From: Flavobacteriaceae bacterium
GTDB taxonomy: Bacteria > Bacteroidota > Bacteroidia > Flavobacteriales > Flavobacteriaceae
Direction: 5' to 3'
DNA length: 8,531 nucleotides
Assembly (NCBI GenBank): GCA_023141985.1
Contig: JAGLKH010000111.1
Location: 1 to 8,531, forward strand
Below the pieces are notes generated by a model that was not told the origin of the DNA, did not search any database, and saw nothing but the letters and a program-made list of their open reading frames with translations. Below, piece by piece: positions 1 to 6,292 of this stretch. Both the position numbers and the translations under genes were made by a program. Within the stretch, counting starts at the first letter, position 1; the number at the start of each line of letters is the position of its first letter.

Positions 1-104
1 ATATTTTTATGTTTGTTTTCATTCAATTATAGCCTCTTAATAAGTGTTATTTTAAGTTATTGAAAATTCAGCTATTTACCCCTTTAGCATCTGCAATTAA
101 TGAT

Positions 105-1181
105 TTATTTTATAAATTTAATTCTAATTAACTTAGGGAAATAAATATTTTCATTTTGTATTAGTTCATTAAAATCACCATTGTTTACATTGTAAGTAAC
201 CAAAATACCATCGGCAGTAATTTCAGGATGAGCATTTGCTGAATAGACAAAATCCTCTTTATTATAAAGATGTGGTTTGTAAAATATAACGGGGTCTGTC
301 CATGGTCCTTCAGGTCTTTGGGCAAGTCTATATCCTAGTGAAGCATCTCCCCAGCCGTATGTTTGAATTTGCACATATTGTTGGATATCTTCTTGAAAGT
401 GAACAGAAAACTCTGTTTGTCCAATAAAAAGATGTGATGGCACTGGATATTGCTTCTCTCTTATTACCCAATTACCTTCAACCCACCATGCTAATTCTGA
501 GATATCACCTTCTATTATTTTATTAATTGGTAATCTTAACAAATAGACTTCATGAGAAGAAGGTTCTTTGACGCCATAGGTATAAATAAAGTCTGCATCT
601 TTTAAAACTGAAGATGTTCCAATAATAACCCCAAAAGTTTCAGTTCCTTTAATATAATTTATATTCCAATTAAGAGGAGAGTCAAATGGATTATCAATTA
701 GAGCAATGTGCCAACCTATCGCCTCAAATCCAATACCTGTTTCTGTCCTCTTTTCCTCAAATAGGAATATAATCAGCTTATCACCAATAAGAGATCCATG
801 ACCTGTCCATAACCATGTTTCTCCTGGAAGTTCAAAGAATGATTTAGGGTCTTTTTGCTTTCCTCCATAATAAAAAGATAGTTTTGCGTTATCCAATGTA
901 TAGCCTTCTTGAATAGCAATACTATTATTTATCATTTTTGAATTAATTCGTTTCCCAGTGCCTTGGGTATCAATAAATGTGTCACTGAATAGCCATAGAA
1001 TTTTTCCGTTGCCTAAATCGATTGAAGCTGCACCATCTGCACCTAGCCAGATTTTATCTTTTGAAAAAAATGAATTGTCAACCTCAAACACCACCATTTT
1101 AAAATTGTTAGTTTCAACAATGAACTGTCCATATAATGGGCTGATAATTATAAAACAAAATATGATTTTTAAACTTTCCAT
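105..1181 (-). CDS. Secreted DUF4185/DUF5005-like beta-propeller protein
   Basis: This gene encodes 358 residues beginning at an ATG. An N-terminal signal peptide (hydrophobic residues about 5-17, likely cut near Gly18-Gln19) indicates export to the periplasm or cell surface. The motif WLGADGAASIDLGNGK (residues 45-60) followed by ILWLFSDTF, plus GYRLAQRPEGPW (283-294) and YSANAHPEI (313-321), are typical of DUF4185/DUF5005-type proteins. These are predicted five-bladed propellers structurally related to GH43-like glycosidases. Tryptophans and aromatic residues are frequent throughout, as expected for a carbohydrate-facing propeller, but I cannot identify catalytic acids with confidence and do not assign an enzyme activity. 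The gene starts 53 bp downstream of the beta-barrel gene on the same strand, so cotranscription is possible. Nothing follows it before the left edge except about 100 bp of AT-rich DNA. The family assignment is moderate and the biochemical role unknown. Confidence 0.8.
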   Translation of the reverse strand: MESLKIIFCFIIISPLYGQFIVETNNFKMVVFEVDNSFFSKDKIWLGADGAASIDLGNGKILWLFSDTFIDTQGTGKRINSKMINNSIAIQEGYTLDNAKLSFYYGGKQKDPKSFFELPGETWLWTGHGSLIGDKLIIFLFEEKRTETGIGFEAIGWHIALIDNPFDSPLNWNINYIKGTETFGVIIGTSSVLKDADFIYTYGVKEPSSHEVYLLRLPINKIIEGDISELAWWVEGNWVIREKQYPVPSHLFIGQTEFSVHFQEDIQQYVQIQTYGWGDASLGYRLAQRPEGPWTDPVIFYKPHLYNKEDFVYSANAHPEITADGILVTYNVNNGDFNELIQNENIYFPKLIRIKFIK

Positions 1182-1212
1182 AAGAGTACTAAAGAGTCAA
1201 TATTACACGGCT

Positions 1213-1257
1213 TAGGCATTGCATAACTATGCGATTAAAACAGGTATCCAATGCCTA
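1213..1257. repeat. Nested inverted repeat spanning the 3' end of the beta-barrel gene
   Basis: TAGGCATTG (1213-1221) and its exact reverse complement CAATGCCTA (1249-1257) form a 9-bp inverted repeat. Between them a second perfect pair, GCATA-AC-TATGC (1221-1232), could form a competing small hairpin. The outer arm lies in the last codons of the beta-barrel gene, and the loop contains its stop codon. No run of T follows on the minus strand, so it does not look like a standard terminator. It may be a 3'-end RNA structure between the two genes, or chance. Confidence 0.45.
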
Positions 1258-1738
1258 TTTGAAATCCACTTAGCTTTAAAGATGCATCAAATTCATTATC
1301 TTCAGCCAAGTCTGATATCCCTAAATCATATCTGGCTTCCACCAAAAATTTCTCTGAAATATTATATGATAGTCCTAAATCTACACCAAGATTAAACGAC
1401 TTCACACCTTCTTCTTTATCTAAGATGAAACCAAAACTTGGGCCTGCTAACAGGCTAAATTTATCCGACAAACCAATTTCAGCTAAAACAGGGACTTGGA
1501 TTTGATCTAAATCTTTTATGTTTAAATAATCAACTTCAGGTCTAATATCGAATTTTTCAGATACATTAAATTTAGAGAATAATCCAATGTAAAATCCTGT
1601 TTCATTTTCACTTACCGATAATCCATCAAATTTTGCTGTAGCTGTTGCAAAATCAATACCGGCTCTAATTCCAAAACTTTGAGCGTTTAGGCATATACTA
1701 CTTGCAGTAATTATTACTACTAAAACTAATTTTTTCAT
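1235..1738 (-). CDS. Small outer-membrane beta-barrel protein (porin-like, OMP_b-brl family)
   Basis: The product is 167 residues from an ATG. Residues 1-19 form a clear Sec signal peptide: a KK start, a hydrophobic core, and LNA before Gln20 as the cleavage site. The mature part consists of alternating beta-strand segments rich in Gly, Phe and Leu, such as FGIRAGIDFATAT, FYIGLFSKFNV, FSLLAGPSFGFIL and FLVEARYDLGISDL. It ends in QIGIGYLF, with the terminal aromatic residue usual for proteins inserted by the BAM complex. Length and pattern fit the small eight-stranded outer-membrane proteins annotated in Bacteroidota as 'outer membrane beta-barrel' or 'porin family'. Most of these have no known transport substrate and may be structural. 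The propeller gene follows 53 bp downstream on the same strand. The 228 bp upstream hold no promoter I can recognise. Confidence 0.85.
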   Translation of the reverse strand: MKKLVLVVIITASSICLNAQSFGIRAGIDFATATAKFDGLSVSENETGFYIGLFSKFNVSEKFDIRPEVDYLNIKDLDQIQVPVLAEIGLSDKFSLLAGPSFGFILDKEEGVKSFNLGVDLGLSYNISEKFLVEARYDLGISDLAEDNEFDASLKLSGFQIGIGYLF

Positions 1739-1925
1739 TATAATAAGATTTAAGTTAATATTTATTGTTTACTACTATAAAGTAATTTGATTTTATTTAG
1801 ATTAATAAAAAAAATCGTCGAACAATGTATTGGTATAGACAAACAATAGGATTACACCGACATTATAACCATTCATTAATGAACCCTAGATAGAAAGCAC
1901 AATCATCCTGTATTTTGATAGTGTG

Positions 1926-1957
1926 AAAAAATATAAGCAATTAGTGAGAAATGCTTA
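1926..1957 (-). terminator. Possible rho-independent terminator after the response regulator
   Basis: Read on the minus strand, TAAGCA, a 12-nt loop and TGCTTA (plus-strand arms at 1952-1957 and 1934-1939) form a 6-bp stem. A run of six T follows (A6 on the plus strand at 1926-1931). It begins 10 bp after the response-regulator stop codon, where a terminator for the three-gene operon would be expected. The stem is short and AT-rich and the loop is long, so this is only a candidate. A second small hairpin, ATAAGT with a 5-nt loop and ACTTAT (1961-1977), sits across the stop codon itself. Confidence 0.3.
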
Positions 1958-1966
1958 AATATAAGT

Positions 1967-2656
1967 TCAGGACTTATTCAGAGATTTTAAAAATTCGCTT
2001 TTGAATTTTTGACCTATAGGGACAAGATGTTTGCTTATTGATATTCTGTTACCGTTAATAGTGTCTATTTTATCTAAATTGACTGCAAATGATTTGTGAG
2101 TGCGAAAAAATAGATTCTTGGGTAATTGATTAAAAATATTGGTGAAAGTACTGTTTGTAAGGATAAATTTATCTTCTATATGTACTTTTACATAATCTCC
2201 ATAAGCCTCTATAAACAAAATATCGTTTGTTGTTATTTTATGAGTTATTTTGTTCGCTTTAATTAGTATATAATCAATGTTATTTGTTTTGTTATTTGAA
2301 TGTTTTTTTTCGACAACTTTATTTACAGCTGTAAAAAAACGATCAAAAGAAAATGGTTTTAGTAAATAATCTGTTGCGTTTACTTCAAACCCATCAATAG
2401 CATGTTGTGAATAAGCTGTTGTAAAAATTACATCAGGTGGGTTTTGCAGTGATTTATAAAAAGTCAAACCAGAAATTTTTGGCATGTTTATATCTAAAAA
2501 CAACAAGTCAATATGATTTTTGTTTAGTTCTTTAAGTGCTTCTATTGCATTATTACAAATTCCCGATAACTCTAAAAAATCGACATTTTCTATAAAATTT
2601 TCTAGCACACTTTGTGAAGAAGGTTCATCATCTATAATTAAGCATCTAATTTTCAT
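1967..2656 (-). CDS. LytTR-family response regulator
   Basis: This is a 229-residue two-domain response regulator. The receiver domain (about residues 3-115) has the acidic pair Asp9-Asp10, the phospho-acceptor Asp55 in LLFLDINMPKISG, Thr79/Thr80 in the FTTAY segment, and Lys100 in the YLLKPF motif. The C-terminal part (about 128-226) is a LytTR DNA-binding domain, recognisable from DILFIEAYGDYVKVH, FFRTHKSFAVNLDKI and PIGQKFKSEF. Proteins of this LytR/AlgR type dimerise on phosphorylation and activate promoters through paired imperfect direct repeats. The ATG lies inside the last codons of the kinase gene, giving an 11-bp overlap, so translation is probably coupled and the kinase is the obvious cognate partner. 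It is the last gene of the operon. No LytTR binding repeat could be identified in the window, so its targets are unknown. Confidence 0.95.
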   Translation of the reverse strand: MKIRCLIIDDEPSSQSVLENFIENVDFLELSGICNNAIEALKELNKNHIDLLFLDINMPKISGLTFYKSLQNPPDVIFTTAYSQHAIDGFEVNATDYLLKPFSFDRFFTAVNKVVEKKHSNNKTNNIDYILIKANKITHKITTNDILFIEAYGDYVKVHIEDKFILTNSTFTNIFNQLPKNLFFRTHKSFAVNLDKIDTINGNRISISKHLVPIGQKFKSEFLKSLNKS

Positions 2657-3704
2657 TATTAAATAATTTTAAAACAACTACAAAGGTGTTTTTAGATTTA
2701 GATATAGTAAACTCATGTTTATTTGGATAAACAATTTCAAGATTTCTTTTAATGTTTACTATGCCAACCCCAGAGTAGTCGTTATCTTTATTTAAGAGTT
2801 CTTCAACATAATTATTCTCAATATAAAATGTAATTTCATCATCTTTCTGGGTTAAATTTATATTAATAAAAATATCAACTATGTTGCCTTTAATCCCATA
2901 TTTAAAGCTGTTTTCCAGTAAAGGTAATAATAACATAGGGTAAATTGTATAATCGTCATTAATAACATTATATGAGAATTTTATTTTCTCTGATTCCCGA
3001 TGTCTAAACTTTTGAAATTCAATATAATTATTTAATAACTTAATTTCATCTTTTAACGTTACTTGGGGCGTGCTAGCGTCATAAATAACGTATCGTAAAA
3101 CATCAGATAATTTTACAATAGCATCTTTAGTTTCTTCTTTTTTTTCTATGGCTAAAGCATATATTACATTAAGTGAGTTGAAGAGGAAATGGGGGTTTAT
3201 TTGAGATCGTAAAGACGATAATTGTGCCTGAATTTGTTGGTTCTTAATTTTTAATTCTTGCTTTTCCTTTTTATTAAAATAAAACCAGTCTTCAGCTAGT
3301 TTTATTAAAGTTGTAACTACTAAAAAAATAGTGAAAAAAGTAATTAATTTTGTATTGGAATGATACGATATAAAGTAATAATCTGGAAATAGATAATCAA
3401 TAAAATAATTAAAAAACCAAATATTTAATTGTGTGAAAACAACAATATTTAAAGTAAAAATAATTAAAAATAAATAGTACTTTTCTTTTTTTAATAAAAA
3501 GGGAATAAAAATGTATAAATTTAATACCACTGGAACTATAATAGTGATTATAAAACTACTAGTATATATATAATCAATGGTTTTTGGAATTTTGTTCTCC
3601 GAAAAGTTTAATAGCAATACTATAAAAGTAATGACCCACAAAACAACATTAAATAATATGGGATTATGATTGTTTTCAACTAATATAGAATCCTTATTTT
3701 TCAT
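2646..3704 (-). CDS. LytS-type membrane sensor histidine kinase (His_kinase/HATPase family)
   Basis: This encodes a 352-residue membrane histidine kinase. Four hydrophobic helices (about residues 16-34, 46-70, 76-100 and 118-137) precede a coiled-coil linker rich in Lys, Glu and Gln (about 144-165). The PF06580 His-box QINPHFLFNSLN carries the likely phospho-acceptor His172. The ATPase part shows the N-box LLPLLENSFKYG (Glu264, Asn265, Lys268) and a glycine box SGVGIVNIKRNLE near the C-terminus. There is no periplasmic domain of any size, so the signal is probably sensed within the membrane or through a partner. The neighbouring lipoprotein is a natural candidate, but that is inference. I chose the ATG at 3704 over a TTG one codon upstream. 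This ATG overlaps the lipoprotein gene by 11 bp, exactly matching the overlap with the regulator downstream. Confidence 0.94.
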   Translation of the reverse strand: MKNKDSILVENNHNPILFNVVLWVITFIVLLLNFSENKIPKTIDYIYTSSFIITIIVPVVLNLYIFIPFLLKKEKYYLFLIIFTLNIVVFTQLNIWFFNYFIDYLFPDYYFISYHSNTKLITFFTIFLVVTTLIKLAEDWFYFNKKEKQELKIKNQQIQAQLSSLRSQINPHFLFNSLNVIYALAIEKKEETKDAIVKLSDVLRYVIYDASTPQVTLKDEIKLLNNYIEFQKFRHRESEKIKFSYNVINDDYTIYPMLLLPLLENSFKYGIKGNIVDIFININLTQKDDEITFYIENNYVEELLNKDNDYSGVGIVNIKRNLEIVYPNKHEFTISKSKNTFVVVLKLFNNEN

Positions 3705-4374
3705 CAACTCTTATTAAATTAAACTCTATATCGGTTTTCCACTTATCTTCATCTTTAGAATTCATATACTTTTTTATGAATTTCTCTAATTCATCAGACG
3801 AGGCAGTTAATAATGTAGTTTCATTAAATCCCACTTTTTCGTGTTTAATTTTAATTTTATTTTCTTTTAAAAGCTCCTCTAACTTTTCTGAAGAGAACCA
3901 TTTAACACTTATTTCATTGGGTGAGATAATATCTACTTTTGCTAAAGTATGTGTTTCTATTAAATGCATTTTATACATATTATTATCATTAAATCCATCA
4001 CTTTCTTTATTTTCAATTGGAGTGAAATCAAGAAATAATTGATTGTTAATTTTAAAAGGGATTGCCAAAAAAAGTGTTGTTGTACTATCTTTTTCTAAAT
4101 AAACTATATACCCTTTTTTATATTTATTGAATAAATCTAATTCGTCATCATTTAATTCAGTAGAATTTTTCTTTTCACTTTCTTTTAAAAAGGCTTCTTG
4201 ATAAGGGAGTACATCCCAATTATCATTATTAGCATCTTTCCAATCACCAATAATTTTATTTTCAAAATAAATAGAATTTAATGTATAAAAAGGAAATAAC
4301 GATTTTACAACACAACCATTTATTATTAAAAACACTAACGATAAAACAATGAATCTGGGTTTGAAAGTTTTCAT
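3694..4374 (-). CDS. Lipoprotein of unknown function, first gene of a kinase/regulator operon
   Basis: The product is about 226 residues from the ATG at 4374; a TTG three codons upstream is less likely. It starts with a lipoprotein signal peptide: KTFKPR, a hydrophobic stretch, and the lipobox IINGC with Cys21 as the lipidated residue. The mature protein begins VVKSLFPFYTLNSIYFENK, followed by IGDWKDANNDNW, a middle region with FLAIPFKINNQLFLDF, then HLIETHTLAKVDII and the near-terminal TLLTASSDELEKFIKKYM. I recall similar 'SLFPFYT...' lipoproteins from Bacteroidota annotated as hypothetical, and I know no assigned function. It lacks long hydrophobic segments beyond the signal. It is translated immediately ahead of the sensor kinase with an 11-bp overlap, which suggests a shared role such as an envelope sensor or modulator. 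That role is inference. Confidence 0.85.
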   Translation of the reverse strand: MKTFKPRFIVLSLVFLIINGCVVKSLFPFYTLNSIYFENKIIGDWKDANNDNWDVLPYQEAFLKESEKKNSTELNDDELDLFNKYKKGYIVYLEKDSTTTLFLAIPFKINNQLFLDFTPIENKESDGFNDNNMYKMHLIETHTLAKVDIISPNEISVKWFSSEKLEELLKENKIKIKHEKVGFNETTLLTASSDELEKFIKKYMNSKDEDKWKTDIEFNLIRVDEK

Positions 4375-4400
4375 GATATTCAAATTTAATTATTTAATAT

Positions 4401-4431
4401 CAAAAGAAAATGAATGTTGTAAAGAATACAA
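4401..4431 (-). promoter_or_regulatory. Candidate Bacteroidota-type promoter for the lipoprotein/kinase/regulator operon
   Basis: On the minus strand, TTCTTTTG (plus positions 4401-4408) matches the Bacteroidota -7 consensus TAnnTTTG at seven of eight positions. A TTG (4429-4431) lies 20 bp upstream, as expected for the -33 element. The start codon at 4374 would then have a 5' leader of about 20 nt. Such matches occur by chance in AT-rich DNA, so this is a proposal. Confidence 0.35.
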
Positions 4432-4448
4432 TAAATTTCGTTAAACAA

Positions 4449-4459
4449 AGTGTAACACT
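4449..4459. promoter_or_regulatory. Short palindrome upstream of the proposed promoter (operator candidate)
   Basis: AGTGT-A-ACACT is a perfect 11-bp palindrome located 17 bp upstream of the proposed -33 element. A related half-site, AGTGTGAA, occurs at 4490-4497. The position would suit an activator or repressor site, but palindromes this short are expected by chance and no regulator is tied to it. Confidence 0.2.
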
Positions 4460-4532
4460 CGACAAATAAGTAAAAAATCTCCCAAAGAAAGTGTGAATAC
4501 GTCAGACTTTCATGAACTAAATTAGTAAAAAA

Positions 4533-4547
4533 GGTTCTGTCGCATCT
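4533..4547 (+). repeat. Left terminal inverted repeat of the IS6-family element
   Basis: GGTTCTGTCGCATCT is the exact reverse complement of the right end at 5294-5308. The next bases diverge (AAGTTAT on the left, GTTAAGA on the reverse-complemented right end), which sets the repeat at 15 bp. Confidence 0.95.
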
Positions 4548-4592
4548 AAGTTATCAAAAAAACTAAACATCTATCTTTACCTTTAAAAAGAG

Positions 4593-5254
4593 ATGTTCAA
4601 AGGTCATTGTTTTCCTAAAGCTATCATATTACAAGCAGTTTATTTCAAACTAAGATTTAGCCTTAGCTATAGAGATGTAGAAGAACTCTTGTCTATAAGA
4701 GGCGTTAAAGTCGATAATGCAACTATTCAACGTTGGGTATTTAAATTTACTCCCCTGGTTGAACAACAATTTAATGAACGCAAGAAAGCAGTAGGGAAAA
4801 GATGGCGTATGGATGTGACCTATATCAAAGTAAAAGGTCAATGGCAGTATTTATATAGAGCAGTGGATAAGCAAGGGAATACAGTTGACTTCCTCTTAAC
4901 AAAAAGAAGACAGCGTATATCGGCTCATAAATTATTAATCAAAGCTATACAGAATAATGGCAAGCAGAACTTATAAACATAGATAAGAGTGGAGCCAATA
5001 CCTCTGTAATTAAAGTATATAACAAACAAAATTTTTATAAGATAAAAATAAGGCAGTGCAAGTACTTGAATAATATTGTAGAACAAGACCATCGAATGAT
5101 AAAGTGGCGAATAGTACAGGGTTTGGGGTTTAAGGAATTTGAATCTGCAAAGAGGACAATTGCAGGAATAGAGCTGGTTAGAATGTTACAGAAAAACCAA
5201 CTGTTAAATCCAAAGAGTTCAACCTATAAATCATTTATCTCATTGGTGGCTTAA
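4593..5254 (+). pseudogene. IS6-family DDE transposase, broken by one frameshift
   Basis: The reading frame opens with MFKGHCFPKAIILQAVYF, standard for IS6 transposases. It continues through a helix-turn-helix region (about residues 24-50: SLSYRDVEELL then VDNATIQRWV) and the first catalytic Asp74 in RMDVTYIKVKGQWQYLYRAVD. It stops at 4974-4976. From 4970 the next frame continues without interruption as LINIDKSGAN and CKYLNNIVEQDHRMIKW to the stop at 5252-5254. Adding one C beside position 4965 restores GKPELINIDKSGAN and a full-length protein of about 220 residues, normal for the family, with Asp131 and Glu164 completing the DDE triad. No slippery heptamer is present at the junction, so programmed frameshifting is unlikely. 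The element is probably dead unless the missing base is a sequencing error. The open frame after the break has no independent start and is not a separate gene. Confidence 0.92.
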
Positions 5255-5293
5255 ATCAGTGGTGTTAGTCTTAGTTTTATAATTATTCTTAAC

Positions 5294-5308
5294 AGATGCG
5301 ACAGAACC
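5294..5308 (-). repeat. Right terminal inverted repeat of the IS6-family element
   Basis: AGATGCGACAGAACC pairs perfectly with the left end at 4533-4547. It follows the transposase stop by 39 bp, consistent with the compact layout of IS6 elements. Confidence 0.95.
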
Positions 5309-5313
5309 CGCAT

Positions 5314-5329
5314 AATGATATATATCATT
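5314..5329. repeat. 16-bp perfect palindrome next to the IS right end
   Basis: AATGATATATATCATT is fully self-complementary and begins six bases after the IS terminus, 54 bp ahead of the DUF2267 start codon. It could be an operator for that gene or the remains of an insertion target. Its AT-rich core makes chance a real possibility. Confidence 0.4.
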
Positions 5330-5382
5330 TCATTTTTCACTTGTATTCATCAACTTTATAAAGAATTAAAAACCTTAATATC

Positions 5383-5829
5383 ATGGCACTAAATTTTAAT
5401 CAATTTGCAGCAGAAGCCAATACCTTTTTAAAGGAGTATACTAAAGAAATAAATCTTGTTAATGATACTGAAAAAGCCGGACGCATACTGTCTTCTATAC
5501 TTCATGGTTTACGAGAAGTAATTTCATTAGAGGAATCGTTACAACTAATTGCTCAATTTCCTATGTTTTTAAAAGCTGTTTATGTCAATGGATGGACATC
5601 ACGTAAAAAAGAGAAAGTTAAAAACATGACTGAATTCATTGATTTGGTTAGACAGTTTGATGGAGTAACTTCTGTACATGATTTTCCATCTGACGAAGTT
5701 GCAGAGAATTATATTGATGTCACATTTATAATGTTGCGTAAATACATTTCTTTAGGGGAACTAGAAGATATTAGAACAGAACTTCCTAAAGGTTTAAAAT
5801 CTATGGTATATCATAACATTATGTTTTAA
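5383..5829 (+). CDS. DUF2267 domain protein
   Basis: The gene encodes 148 residues from an ATG, the usual size for DUF2267 (PF10025) proteins. Family features are visible: an N-terminal helix FNQFAAEANTFLKEYTKEI, the central segment AGRILSSILHGLREVISLEESL, the strongly typical LIAQFPMFLKAVYVNGW, and a C-terminal helix ending in LEDIRTELPKGLKSM. It has no signal peptide or membrane helix and should be a cytoplasmic, mostly helical protein. The molecular function of the family is unknown; members often occur near stress-related genes, but no such neighbour is seen here. It stands alone on the plus strand, with the dead IS element 75 bp upstream. No clear -7/-33 promoter is visible in that gap, so its original promoter may have been altered by the insertion. 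Confidence 0.88.
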   Translation: MALNFNQFAAEANTFLKEYTKEINLVNDTEKAGRILSSILHGLREVISLEESLQLIAQFPMFLKAVYVNGWTSRKKEKVKNMTEFIDLVRQFDGVTSVHDFPSDEVAENYIDVTFIMLRKYISLGELEDIRTELPKGLKSMVYHNIMF

Positions 5830-5964
5830 AACTTTGGAAAATCAGACATAAGGATTTGAAGCTAAAATTCGGTTAATAGAGATATTCAGAATCCGAAGAA
5901 ATTACAGATTTAACTTTGTTTTCAGCTTCTAAATCGAGTAAATATATTACTGAATCAACTCATA

Positions 5965-6230
5965 TTATTTATTCACAGCTTTAAACTGAGTTTCCAAAGA
6001 AACATTAAAAAAAGATTCTAATTCTTTCACACTTTTTTATAAAATGCTGTCTCTGGTGGCAAGCTAAAATTATTCCAAAATATTGGATTATATGTTACTT
6101 CCACATCACCCATATCCTTTCCAAATCCACCAAAATCTTTCACCAAAATCTTTTCTTTGTCTGTTTCAAGACCTAAAACAAAAGCCTCATGCCTATAAGA
6201 CACTTTTATCTCATTTGAGTTTGTTTTCAA
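5965..6230 (-). pseudogene. Small unrecognised gene broken at a six-A run
   Basis: The open frame reads from a TTG at 6230 (KTNSNEIKVSYRHEAFVLGL, then KILVKDFGGFGKDMGDVEV) and stops after FYKKV at 6027-6029. The break falls at a run of six A on the minus strand (plus-strand T6, 6033-6038). If the run had seven A, the frame would continue as KKSVKELESFFNVSLETQFK to a stop at 5965-5967, giving about 88 residues with convincing coding character across the junction. No ATG lies before residue 39, and an in-frame stop sits just upstream (6237-6239), so the 5' end may also be truncated. I do not recognise the family. There is no signal peptide or membrane segment. It lies 62 bp beyond the galT stop on the same strand. 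It is either a decayed gene or an intact small gene with a homopolymer sequencing error. Confidence 0.5.
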
Positions 6231-6292
6231 GTGCTTTTAGAACAAAAGCCTAATTTTCGCCTTAATAAAAAAAGTCAAGTTGAGTTCATAAT

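Larger units (their letters stand above)
4533..5308 (+). mobile_element. IS6-family insertion sequence, complete ends, inactivated transposase
   Basis: This 776-bp element is bounded by 15-bp perfect inverted repeats starting GGTTCTGTCGCATCT. Its size and the GGTTCTG terminus are typical of the IS6 (IS26/IS257) family. It contains a single transposase gene on the plus strand whose fold and DDE residues match the family, but the frame is broken. The flanking octamers GTAAAAAA (4525-4532) and CGCATAAT (5309-5316) do not match, so the expected 8-bp target duplication is absent. This fits replicative events with adjacent deletion or recombination, or later decay. The element lies between the leftward signalling operon and the rightward DUF2267 gene, so it may have displaced regulatory sequence of either. 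Confidence 0.93.

Noticed and set aside
1..104. Left-edge AT-rich stretch
   Set aside because: I looked for a terminator or another gene end after the propeller gene and saw no stem with a T-run and no coding signal.
958..1215. Plus-strand open frame of 85 codons
   Set aside because: It lies antisense to the conserved N-terminal part of the propeller gene and has no recognisable features, so it is a shadow frame.
1213..1257. Integron attC site between the beta-barrel and propeller genes
   Set aside because: The inverted repeat lacks the GTTRRRY/RYYYAAC core sites and no integrase or cassette array is visible.
3776..4042. Plus-strand open frame of 88 codons
   Set aside because: It is fully antisense to the lipoprotein gene; its Ser/Leu/Phe-rich composition is what the reverse complement of an AT-rich gene gives.
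4650..4841. Minus-strand open frame inside the IS
   Set aside because: It is antisense to the helix-turn-helix and first catalytic region of the transposase.
4959..4976. Programmed -1 frameshift in the transposase
   Set aside because: No slippery heptamer or downstream structure is apparent, and IS6 elements normally encode one uninterrupted transposase.
5066..5254. A separate 62-codon gene within the IS
   Set aside because: It begins at a TTG that is an internal leucine codon of the transposase C-terminal half and contains the catalytic Glu motif; it is part of the broken transposase.
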